Source: Thiodiazotropha sp040506775 (GTDB taxonomy: Bacteria; Pseudomonadota; Gammaproteobacteria; Chromatiales; Chromatiaceae). From it: a DNA stretch of 64,000 bases. This document shows, piece after piece, positions 15,722-23,993 of this stretch; the first letter of the stretch is position 1, and each line of letters begins with the position of its first letter. The notes below the pieces were generated by a model that saw only the letters and a program-made list of their open reading frames with translations, did not search any database and had not been told where the DNA came from. The stretch covers positions 207,850 to 271,849 of the forward strand of contig JBEVWC010000013.1 in assembly GCA_040506775.1 (NCBI GenBank), read 5' to 3'. The translations under genes were made by a program, and so were the position numbers.

Positions 15722-18313
15722 TTAGGTGGGGAGCAGATCTGGTGAGAGGATGTTCGCTGTTTGCCTGCACGGATCGATGCGGCTGATATCCCTGGAATTG
15801 GATATGTAGTGCCCCTGTACATAATCCACCCTGGATTCATGCAGGAACTGTAATATCTGTGCATTCTCCACATACTCTGCGATCGTCTTTTTCCCCAGTG
15901 AATGGGCGATATCGTTGATGGAATTGACAATCGCCCGGTCGCTGGGATCGGAAGTCACCCCCCGCACAAACAGACCATCAATCTTGATAAAGTCCACCGG
16001 CAGGTGCTTGAGGTGGGAAAACGAGGAAAAACCACTGCCGAAATCATCCAGGGCAAATCGGCAACCCAGTGCATTCAGTCGGGTAATCAGGTCGTGCGCG
16101 GAGACGAGATTCGATACTGCCGAAGTCTCCGTGATTTCGAAAATCAGACGACTGGAGTCGATATTCAACTGCGCGATCAATGACTCGATTGCTTCTATCA
16201 GCTGGGTGTTGCCAATACTCTGCCCCGACAGATTGATTGAGAAGCTGCCCTGATACCCGGATTGCTGCAGCAATGCCAATCGCTGCAACGCGGCACCCAC
16301 CACCCAGCCATCCAGCTTGTCCATCATGTTGAACCGCTCCGCAGTGGGCAGAAAGGCGCCAGGATAGACCAGTCCCCAGGAGGGATCGATTAGCCGTAAT
16401 AACACCTCATTGATCTGCCGGTCCTGTGGTACTGACTCGAGCAGTTCGTCCAGGATTGGACCCTCGCCACAATTCATCAGGGCCTCTGGAATATGCTCCA
16501 GTGGAATAATCGGGTGGAAATGCAACAGAAGGTGATCATTTTCGAGGGCGTCATGCAAACGTGACGACCAACCCAGATCCTGGTCCATGGCCTGCTTACT
16601 GTCATTTTCAGGGATAAACAGATGAGTGCGGTTGCGTCCCTCTCCCTTTGCGATATGGCAGGCAATATCAGCATTTGCGAGTATTTCACTTGCAGATTCG
16701 GAATCCCGGTCGATCAAGGCGATCCCGATGGTGCCATTGACCTTGTACTGCTTGCCGTTATAACTGAACATGTAGTGGTCGAGCATCTCACGGTAACCCT
16801 CGGCCACCTGATGTACGGTTGATGCGTTGACGTTGCGCAGGATGATGGCAAACTCGTCACCCCCCAAACGGGCCAGCAGATCGGTCTTTCTCTGACGCAA
16901 AGTCATCTTATGGGCAATTTCAATCAACAGTTGATCCCCCGCCGCATGACCCGCCGTGTCATTGATATACTTGAACCGATCCAGGTCGATGTAGAGCAGA
17001 GCACTGGTCTCACTACTGCGTTTCAAGCGATCAGTTTCAATATTTAACTGATCTTCGAAATAGCGCCGGTTATAAATCTTGGTCAGGGCGTCGTGACTGG
17101 CCTGCCAGCGGAGTTCCTCCTCCAGCAGTTTACGCTCCGAGATGTCCCGGAATGCCACCACTGAGCCTTCACACCGGTCATTGATCGTCAGTGGGTATAC
17201 GGTACACTCAACCGGTATCGAAACCCCAGTCTTGTGCCAGAACAAGGTTTCCCAGCCCTGGATCGATTCACCCTCTTCATAGGTGTGCTGCAGAAAGCAG
17301 TGCGCCTCATCGATCGGCTGTCCTTCCTTGTCCGCATAGTGGAAAATCTCGAGCGCAGAGCGTCCGATTAAGGGTTCATCCGGATCATATCCGAGAATCC
17401 TGCGGCAGGCAGGGTTGATGAAGGAGATACAGCCATCAGAATCAACCCCATAGACCCCCTCGCCGACCGACCTCAGGATGCCACCCAGACGTTCACGCTC
17501 CTTTTCGATCGATTTATGCGCCCGTATGTGTCGACTCATGGCATCGATGCGGGTCAGGAACAGATCATCACTCTCATTTTTGAACAGGCATTCCACTGCT
17601 CCGGCTTCCAGTGAATTCTTGATCGCCTTGTCCAGGTAGTTGGCGGTGATGATAGCCGTTGTAATCCCAGTCGTCCTGGGATGCTCGCGCAAACGCCGGC
17701 ATAGAATATCTCCCGTGGCCTGGGGCATGAAATAGTCGATAATGGCGATATCGAAGGGCGATTCCATCGCCTTTTGAAATCCCTCTTCGACACAATTCGC
17801 GGTTTCAGCCTCGTAACCATTGGTAGTCAGGAGTTTTCGGTATTTGTAGCGCACCGTCGTCGAGTCGTCGACAAACAGCACCCGAATCGGTTGCAGCGAG
17901 GATAGCGCGTCTGACTGCTTGCGATAGCGACGTTGAGTAAGACCCAGGAGCAAGGCAAGGATATCCGGGGTTCGATGATATTCCTTCCATAGCAGAAACA
18001 CCGCATTCGGCCTGAGCTTGGTCATCGCGGCCAGCGCGGGTTCCAGCTCATGATTGAAGATAATCAGGGGGAGCGTGAGTATGCTGGGCTGATGCAGATA
18101 GTCATAGAGTTCATCCTTACCGGGCAGGAAATGCTCCGACCAGCCCACCAGGACCGCATTGAAACCACTGCCATCGCTGTTACCCATACGTATCCGTTGC
18201 AAAGCTGACGGATAATCGAGCTCAACCTCGACCTCGTAACCCGCCCGGATCAGAAGGTTCTTTTCGATATGGCGTATAGTGGTTGAATGTTCTATCAGCA
18301 GTACTCTTGGCAA
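15722..18313 (-). CDS. REC-REC-PAS-GGDEF-EAL cyclic-di-GMP protein
   Basis: Cytoplasmic signalling protein of 863 residues. The first receiver (about 1-120) is degenerate: it reads LLIEHSTTIRH where acidic residues are expected and lacks a phospho-aspartate. The second (about 145-265) is intact, with LFVDDSTTVR and the acceptor in IIDYFMP. A PAS domain follows (about 275-390), then GGDEF with LARLGGDEF preceded by the inhibitory I-site RKTD. The phosphodiesterase domain has EVLLRL in place of EALxR, but retains NLSGQ, FEITET, DDFGSG, FIKIDG and AEYVE, so it may be active. The start is a TTG at 18313 with GGAG 9 bases upstream; no ATG fits. Transcribed alone; the input kinase is not visible. 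Confidence 0.9.
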   Translation of the reverse strand: MPRVLLIEHSTTIRHIEKNLLIRAGYEVEVELDYPSALQRIRMGNSDGSGFNAVLVGWSEHFLPGKDELYDYLHQPSILTLPLIIFNHELEPALAAMTKLRPNAVFLLWKEYHRTPDILALLLGLTQRRYRKQSDALSSLQPIRVLFVDDSTTVRYKYRKLLTTNGYEAETANCVEEGFQKAMESPFDIAIIDYFMPQATGDILCRRLREHPRTTGITTAIITANYLDKAIKNSLEAGAVECLFKNESDDLFLTRIDAMSRHIRAHKSIEKERERLGGILRSVGEGVYGVDSDGCISFINPACRRILGYDPDEPLIGRSALEIFHYADKEGQPIDEAHCFLQHTYEEGESIQGWETLFWHKTGVSIPVECTVYPLTINDRCEGSVVAFRDISERKLLEEELRWQASHDALTKIYNRRYFEDQLNIETDRLKRSSETSALLYIDLDRFKYINDTAGHAAGDQLLIEIAHKMTLRQRKTDLLARLGGDEFAIILRNVNASTVHQVAEGYREMLDHYMFSYNGKQYKVNGTIGIALIDRDSESASEILANADIACHIAKGEGRNRTHLFIPENDSKQAMDQDLGWSSRLHDALENDHLLLHFHPIIPLEHIPEALMNCGEGPILDELLESVPQDRQINEVLLRLIDPSWGLVYPGAFLPTAERFNMMDKLDGWVVGAALQRLALLQQSGYQGSFSINLSGQSIGNTQLIEAIESLIAQLNIDSSRLIFEITETSAVSNLVSAHDLITRLNALGCRFALDDFGSGFSSFSHLKHLPVDFIKIDGLFVRGVTSDPSDRAIVNSINDIAHSLGKKTIAEYVENAQILQFLHESRVDYVQGHYISNSRDISRIDPCRQTANILSPDLLPT

Positions 18314-18616
18314 AACTGCTCACTCCAAGAAGTCCAATAGACAAGTGAATACATATCCCTGTGCATTGTTCCAGTAACGGACGATAACCCGTAATTCTTT
18401 AATTTCCAGCCTCACAGGCATTTAATTCGTGCATTCCATGCAAGAGATCACCCGGAGAACAGGATAGATACACATTCAGACTTTATGTCCCTGTATCCGG
18501 TTCGGCATTCATCCGCCGGTCCGGATGATAACATCCCGCAAACCCGCGATTATCGCTCAGAATCAGACCGCCTACCGTGCTTGGCATCTCAATACGGAAA
18601 GCGGACTATGGTCTAT

Positions 18617-18648
18617 GTGTCTGAATAATCGAAGACTGTTTCAGACAC
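18617..18648 (-). terminator. hairpin after the heme-sensor diguanylate cyclase gene
   Basis: GTGTCTGAA (18617-18625) pairs perfectly with TTCAGACAC (18640-18648), 10 bases past the stop codon at 18659. No T-run follows, so termination efficiency is uncertain. It lies in the 345-base gap 18314-18658, otherwise without visible signals. Confidence 0.4.
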
Positions 18649-18658
18649 GGGGGGGAAC

Positions 18659-19900
18659 TCATTGGGTACTGTCTTCACTTTCCGAGTCGGCCATTTCTAT
18701 TCGATTACGACCCAGGTTTTTACTCCGATAGAGTGCATTATCAGCGCGTTTGATCAGGTGATTCTGGCTGCTGTAGTCACGAAAATCCGTCGCTACCCCG
18801 ATACTCATTGTTATGAAGGTTGAGACCGGTGAATCCGGGTGAGGTATGTTCAACTCAGCGATGACCTCCTGGATCTTCCGCGCCACCCTTTCCCCCCCTG
18901 CCAGGTCCGTATTCGGCAGAATCAGAATAAACTCTTCACCGCCATAACGGGCGCAGAGGTCACCACTGCGATGCAACAGGGAATTGATTTTGTTGGCGAC
19001 CCTGATCAAGCATTCATCACCCTCCAGATGACCTAATCGATCGTTGTAACGCTTGAAGTAGTCAATATCACAAAGAATGATTGTCAAGGGCGTCGACAAG
19101 CGACTGGCACGTCGATATTCCGCCAGTAGATGTTCGAAAAAATGGCGCCGATTGGGAATGCCGGTCAGTGCATCCATGATGGACTGCTGATGAATACGAT
19201 GATAGGTGGCAGAAAGTCGCATTGTGAGCAGCAGTATCAGCAAAAACCCAATCATCCCGATCACGCTATGGCCGATGATCACACCTTGAACCGGCGCCGG
19301 GCCGATATCTGGAATACGAATACTGATTCCGCCTCGCAAATCACCCAACTCATAGCCTTGTTGGTTATGGCATTTCAGGCATGCGCTCGTCGTGACCAGT
19401 GGTGCCATATAGAAGAACTCACCATTGCCAGCCTCCTTCAGCAGTCTCGTATACTCATCCGAACCTGATTCGAACGAAAGCAGAGCCTCCCGTTCGATCT
19501 CAGTAGGTTTGTTTTTCTCACGCAGCGGTTCGAGACTCGTGATACGAAACTTGATCCCGTTTTTCTGCTCGGCTAATGCTGAAATCTGCCGGGTCATATA
19601 TGCCGGATTGATCAAGGTCAGGGTTAATTGATCATTTATCGAAAGATCACGATTGTTGCCCGGGAGGTATTCGTTGGGCTGGGTATCCTCGGTCACTGGA
19701 ACATAAACACCGCCATGCCGGGCGTTCCAGTTCCTGACGATCTGGATATGCTGAAACATGAGTCGGGCCGTATCCTTAAGAAACTTTAAACGGCTCTCTT
19801 GGATGTGATGAATATTCCAAACGAGGGAAATGATCACTACCGAAGTCCATGTGATCAAAAGCATGGCTACCAATTTTTTTACTTGTTTATCCAGGGACAT
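18659..19900 (-). CDS. membrane diguanylate cyclase with CxxCH (DUF3365/Tll0287-like) sensor
   Basis: Makes c-di-GMP from GTP; 413 residues. A first membrane helix (about 8-29) and a second (about 222-245) enclose a periplasmic domain of the DUF3365 type. It carries one CLKCH motif, the heme c attachment signature, followed by GYELGDLRGGISI, typical of this family. The cyclase domain has CARYGGEEF with a preceding RSGD inhibitory site and IILCDIDYFKRYND. The start at 19900 (MSLDKQV) is chosen because the first helix follows directly; the frame is open to 19936. A redox or gas signal sensed by heme in the periplasm is inferred. Not linked in an operon with its neighbours. Confidence 0.88.
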   Translation of the reverse strand: MSLDKQVKKLVAMLLITWTSVVIISLVWNIHHIQESRLKFLKDTARLMFQHIQIVRNWNARHGGVYVPVTEDTQPNEYLPGNNRDLSINDQLTLTLINPAYMTRQISALAEQKNGIKFRITSLEPLREKNKPTEIEREALLSFESGSDEYTRLLKEAGNGEFFYMAPLVTTSACLKCHNQQGYELGDLRGGISIRIPDIGPAPVQGVIIGHSVIGMIGFLLILLLTMRLSATYHRIHQQSIMDALTGIPNRRHFFEHLLAEYRRASRLSTPLTIILCDIDYFKRYNDRLGHLEGDECLIRVANKINSLLHRSGDLCARYGGEEFILILPNTDLAGGERVARKIQEVIAELNIPHPDSPVSTFITMSIGVATDFRDYSSQNHLIKRADNALYRSKNLGRNRIEMADSESEDSTQ

Positions 19901-20402
19901 ACTTATTCCACAAGTCGCGGGCTGTGTACCATCCACACACCACGACGACGATCCGGAGCAAGCTCACTCCGGGTCTATCCAACCACTTCCCTGAAGCAAA
20001 TTAATCATAGTGCCTGAATCAGGCCTATCTGAGGCACAACCCTATGCCCGTTGATTTCATAGCACAATCGATCAAGGAAATTCTATGTTGTGAATCAATA
20101 ACAGGTTCATTCTTGGCCGACTCACAGCACCACCCTGAGAGTTGCGATACCTTAGAGATGGATCCTATGGATTGTGTTGAATTCCAAAAATATCGGATAC
20201 AACTGGAAATACTTTAATTATTTTAGGTACTTGAAAAACCCAATCCGGATAAACGGGAAGAAGATTCACGTTCCCTTATGGGATTTATATCCCTTGTCCC
20301 GGTACTACTGCTGACTATGGGGGTGATCGGCAGTTCTACGCGCGTGATGTGCAGCGACGGGTTGCGAGCAACCCGCCAACCATGCTTGTTAAAAAATGAT
20401 CA
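19901..20402. other. intergenic region with a CGGGTTG hairpin
   Basis: These 502 bases lie between the cyclase start and the end of the small 62-residue gene. The region is AT-rich around 20190-20260. A perfect 7-bp hairpin, CGGGTTG/CAACCCG (20358-20364 with 20369-20375), lies 28 bases past the stop of the small gene and may end its transcript. I see no other gene. Confidence 0.45.
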
Positions 20403-20591
20403 TCAGGCATTCGCTTCAATACGCTTGAGTTCCGTACGTACCCGTTCAATGATCAGTTTGCGCGCACGGGGTTCGTCGGATTCCGGAATATCCCATTCGA
20501 ATATTCGCAGGTAACGTTCAACCAGATGATCCACATCATCTCGCAGTTCACGGTCCATCTTTGTCATTTCGATGTCTTCATAGGTATTCAT
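20403..20591 (-). CDS. small acidic hypothetical protein
   Basis: 62 residues, highly charged and helical (DRELRDDVDHLVERYLRIFE and RARKLIIERVRTELKRIEAN), with no membrane segment or cysteine. GGAGAA precedes the ATG by a good distance. It follows the chemotaxis operon on the same strand, 284 bases beyond the end of cheB. I do not recognise the family. The coding call rests on the ribosome site and the helix-forming composition. Confidence 0.55.
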   Translation of the reverse strand: MNTYEDIEMTKMDRELRDDVDHLVERYLRIFEWDIPESDEPRARKLIIERVRTELKRIEANA

Positions 20592-20723
20592 GATGGTTCT
20601 CCATGGTTATCCAGGTTAATCAGCGGTTACCTGTGAAGCAGCAACATACATACCATGTCTCGCAAAATCCCTGCTGGATTATGTTTTTCTCATTAATTCA
20701 TGTAGTTAGATGATATTAAGGTG

Positions 20724-20735
20724 GCACCCGGGTGC
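20724..20735. other. perfect 12-base palindrome
   Basis: GCACCCGGGTGC is a perfect palindrome in the 284-base gap between cheB and the small gene. A second stem, GCTGGTT/AACCAGC (20780-20786 with 20793-20799), lies nearby. No T-run follows either. They could be operator or 3'-end structures. Confidence 0.3.
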
Positions 20736-20875
20736 GTCGAAAAAGGCCATGGGAATCATTTGGTTCAGAGGTGGGACCAGCTGGTTTGAATCAACCAGCA
20801 GGTTTGATGTGACATGTTTCGACAACTACAAGTCTGATATTCCTTGAGTTGATCTGACACTGAGAGTACAGAGTC

Positions 20876-21952
20876 TCATTTGTGCAGTTTGATGATCTGA
20901 TCTGCAATTTTTGTAAGCGGAAGGCTGATATCGACTGCGCCAAGCTTAACGGCTTCCTTCGGCATACCGTAAACAACACAGGTGTGTTCATCCTGGGCAA
21001 TGGTATAGGCTCCTGCCTCATGCATTTCCCGTAATCCCTTGGCTCCATCATCCCCCATCCCTGTCATGATGATGCCCACAGCATTTCTTCCAGCCGAATT
21101 GGCCACTGAGCGGAAAAGCACATCAACGGAGGGTCTGTGCCGACTGACAAGCGGGCCATCCTTGATTTCAACACGGTACTGCGCCCCGCTACGCCTGAGC
21201 AACATGTGCTTTCCACCATTGGCGATCAAGACATGTCCGGGGATAACCCGGTCATTGTTTTCTGCTTCTTTGACGTTAACCTGACAGACACTATCAAGAC
21301 GCTTGGCAAATGCGGAGGTAAAATGTTCTGGCATATGTTGGACGACCACAATGCCAGGAACGGTGCGAGGCAAATCGATCAATACGCGTTCCAGCGCCTG
21401 AGTCCCACCCGTAGAGGTACCAATCGCCACGACGCGGTCTGTGGTCTCGTTCATCGGTTTTGTCGCTGCGGGGATAACCGCATCAGCACTGAGTTTTGGC
21501 GCTGAGGTTGGCCTTGAGGCCGGCTGATATTGCCGGGTACTGATATTTCCGACCTTCGCGTGTCCCGCACCCTTGATGGCATTTACCAGAAGCGTGTGAT
21601 TTTCCTGCAAGAACCCCTTCAAACCCGCTTTTGGCTTGGTAATGATATCGACCGCTCCCGATGCCATTGCCTGCATCGTGACATCCGCACCTTTGTCCGT
21701 CAGAGTGGAACAGATAACGACCGGTGTAGGCCTTTCACTCATGATCTTCTTGAGGAAGGTAATGCCATCCATTCTTGGCATCTCAATGTCTAAAATGATG
21801 ACATCAGGCCAGACGTCATTCATTTTTTTCATGGCAAACAACGGGTCAGCAGCACTGCCTATGACTTGTAATCCCGGCACTCCTGACAACTGCTGTGTCA
21901 GCACCTGTCTTACAACGGCGGAATCATCCACAATAAGAACATTGATGGTCAT
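20876..21952 (-). CDS. cheB: chemotaxis protein-glutamate methylesterase CheB
   Basis: Removes methyl groups from, and deamidates, receptors during adaptation; 358 residues. The receiver domain (1-120) has LIVDDSAVVR and the acceptor in ILDIEMPRMDG. A Pro/Ser/Thr linker follows, then the esterase domain with the catalytic serine in IGTSTGG, histidine in VVQHMPEHFT and aspartate in MTGMGDDGAKGL. Last of the ten chemotaxis genes in the operon, 39 bases after cheD. Confidence 0.96.
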   Translation of the reverse strand: MTINVLIVDDSAVVRQVLTQQLSGVPGLQVIGSAADPLFAMKKMNDVWPDVIILDIEMPRMDGITFLKKIMSERPTPVVICSTLTDKGADVTMQAMASGAVDIITKPKAGLKGFLQENHTLLVNAIKGAGHAKVGNISTRQYQPASRPTSAPKLSADAVIPAATKPMNETTDRVVAIGTSTGGTQALERVLIDLPRTVPGIVVVQHMPEHFTSAFAKRLDSVCQVNVKEAENNDRVIPGHVLIANGGKHMLLRRSGAQYRVEIKDGPLVSRHRPSVDVLFRSVANSAGRNAVGIIMTGMGDDGAKGLREMHEAGAYTIAQDEHTCVVYGMPKEAVKLGAVDISLPLTKIADQIIKLHK

Positions 21953-21991
21953 ACGTTTCGATCCATGCCTGTGAGAATCATTAAGCTCGCT

Positions 21992-22603
21992 CTACCAAAT
22001 CGTCATCTTTTCTGAGGGTTTTTCGAGTAATCGTGATTGTTCCTCAAGTTGATTGACAAAGAATTTCTTTTCTGCGACGACCAGTTGTTTCTCGGAATCC
22101 TTCTGTTTTATGCGCTTCACATAGACAGAATAGTCCGTCCCTACAAAATTGATTACCCGACCTTGATTACCTCCAAGATCTGACGCTATCAGAGGTATTC
22201 TTTCGTTCTTCAGAAATTCAACAATGAAACGGTTATTGATATCTCCGATCGGGTAGAGACTGCGCTCCTGGAACAGGTTGTAAAGCACGTTCCCACCGCC
22301 AAACACCTTGGCTTTGAGACGGGATTTATTGGCCCCTTTCTTCAACATTTCATTGATGAGCAGTTCCATGGCATGAATTCCGTAACGCCCCACTTCACTG
22401 ACGATGACAGGTAGCTCCCTGGCATAACGGTTGTTTGCCAGAAGAAAATGATTCATACCATAGATACCACTATGCTCGTCCCACAAACATGCAGAAACAC
22501 AGGACCCCAGGAGTGTAGTAATGATACCTTTACCCTTGGTAACGCAGTATTCCCCCGGATCGATATGGAAACGCTGCATTCCATGATAATTTGAAACCCT
22601 CAT
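21992..22603 (-). CDS. cheD: chemoreceptor glutamine deamidase CheD
   Basis: Deamidates selected glutamines on receptors and tunes adaptation; 203 residues. The active-site cysteine is in LLGSCVSACLWD and the histidine in GMNHFLL. KVFGGGNV and a GRVINF-type segment complete the fold. The C-terminus is extended by about 30 charged residues (EEQSRLLEKPSEK) beyond the usual end. The start lies 6 bases after cheR. An internal ATG at 22579 (MQRFHIDPGEY) is closer to the usual family start, so the first eight residues are uncertain. Confidence 0.92.
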   Translation of the reverse strand: MRVSNYHGMQRFHIDPGEYCVTKGKGIITTLLGSCVSACLWDEHSGIYGMNHFLLANNRYARELPVIVSEVGRYGIHAMELLINEMLKKGANKSRLKAKVFGGGNVLYNLFQERSLYPIGDINNRFIVEFLKNERIPLIASDLGGNQGRVINFVGTDYSVYVKRIKQKDSEKQLVVAEKKFFVNQLEEQSRLLEKPSEKMTIW

Positions 22604-22609
22604 GAAACA

Positions 22610-23419
22610 TCAGGCCTTGAGCCGATATATCGAAGGTCGAACCATGCTAAATCTATCACTCAGGCCGTGTAACGTTTCCGAGTGACTGACAATCAGATAA
22701 CCTCCGGGTTTAAGGTGTCTGGCCAGGTTGGCCACGACCTTCTTTTTTGTCTGAGCATCGAAGTAAATCATCACATTGCGGATAAATATTACCTCGAACA
22801 AGCCTACATCCGGCAGATGTTCCATCAGATTGATTTGTTGAAACCGACAGTGTGTACGAAGGTTTCGGTCAATCAGGATCATGCCTTCATTTTTACGAAC
22901 TCCCTTGAGACAATATTTCTTCAATTGAGATTCAGGCATGTTTTGCAGCCGGCTTACCGGATAGACCGCGCTGTTGCATTTTTCCAGCATTCTTGTGCTG
23001 ATATCAGATCCGAAAACCTCCCAACCGTTGGTTGAGAGGGTTTCAGACAATACCATGGAGAGTGTATAAACCTCCTCTCCCGACGAACACCCAGCGCTCC
23101 AGACCCTGAACTTCTGACCTCGCCATTGCTTCAAAACAACCTGCTGCAGAAACTCAAAGTGCTGCGGTTCCCTGTAAAAATAGGTTTCATTGGTCGTCAA
23201 CAGATCAACAAGAATCTGGAATTCACCAGCTTCCTGACGCGAAGTGACCAGTTTGAAATATTCCCCGAAAGTTTCGAGCCCAAAGTGCAGTACCCGCTTA
23301 CCCAGGCGACTGGCAACCAGCAGTTTTTTCTCGGGCGCCATGGAGATGCCCGCCACCTCATAGATAAGGCGGCGGAACTGTTCAAATTCTTCATCCCTGA
23401 TCGGGGTGATACCGTTCAT
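22610..23419 (-). CDS. cheR: chemoreceptor methyltransferase CheR
   Basis: Methylates receptor glutamates with S-adenosylmethionine; 269 residues. It has an N-terminal helical domain and then NETYFYREP, the SAM-binding RVWSAGCSSGEEVYTL, FGSDIS, IFIRNVMIYFD and GGYLIVSHSET, all intact. It ends in RLKA with no receptor-tethering or TPR extension. It is placed between cheW and cheD in the operon with short gaps of 17 and 6 bases. Confidence 0.96.
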   Translation of the reverse strand: MNGITPIRDEEFEQFRRLIYEVAGISMAPEKKLLVASRLGKRVLHFGLETFGEYFKLVTSRQEAGEFQILVDLLTTNETYFYREPQHFEFLQQVVLKQWRGQKFRVWSAGCSSGEEVYTLSMVLSETLSTNGWEVFGSDISTRMLEKCNSAVYPVSRLQNMPESQLKKYCLKGVRKNEGMILIDRNLRTHCRFQQINLMEHLPDVGLFEVIFIRNVMIYFDAQTKKKVVANLARHLKPGGYLIVSHSETLHGLSDRFSMVRPSIYRLKA

Positions 23420-23436
23420 TGACTACAACTGCTGAA

Positions 23437-23982
23437 TTATTCGCCTGTTTGATCCGTGAGCTTGGCTGTCGCGCGATGCTGTAAGGCGAGTTGTTCATTG
23501 GTTGAGAGCTCGTCCAGTGACAATACCCGGTCAATATTGAGGAGTATGATGAAGCGGTTATCGACTCGGCCGATATTCTCGATGAAATCCTGGCGTATAT
23601 CTGTGCCAAAATCGGGTGTCTTTTGTATGGCATCGGGTGATATTTCCAGGATCTCATTGACTTCATCGACCAGAAGCCCCATCGCCTGATGTTCATCCTC
23701 GTAGGTAAAATTCACGAGTATGATACAGGTGCGCTTTGTGACCTTCGTGGCACCGTGTCCGAGCCTGTGTGACAGGTCGATCACGGGAACCACATTACCA
23801 CGAAGGTTGATCACTCCACGGATACTCCGGTTTGACATCGGCACCCTGGTCATGTCGCCAATTTCTATAATCTCGTCGACATCCAGTATGCAGACTGCCA
23901 TCTCCTCTTTACTGACGGAAAAAGTCAGGTATTGACTGGCATCATCGTGCGTATGACCGCTGATTTGTAATGCTTGAGTCAT
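23437..23982 (-). CDS. cheW: chemotaxis coupling protein CheW (first of two)
   Basis: SH3-like adaptor linking receptors to CheA, 181 residues. Recognised by YLTFSVSKEEMAVCILDVDEI, IRGVINLRGNVVPVIDL and GLLVDEVNEILEI. Compared with the second CheW at 25996-26559 it has the same core but different N- and C-termini, so both are likely used in one array. It follows the receptor gene by 11 bases. Confidence 0.95.
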   Translation of the reverse strand: MTQALQISGHTHDDASQYLTFSVSKEEMAVCILDVDEIIEIGDMTRVPMSNRSIRGVINLRGNVVPVIDLSHRLGHGATKVTKRTCIILVNFTYEDEHQAMGLLVDEVNEILEISPDAIQKTPDFGTDIRQDFIENIGRVDNRFIILLNIDRVLSLDELSTNEQLALQHRATAKLTDQTGE

Positions 23983-23993
23983 GGGAGCAGCAC

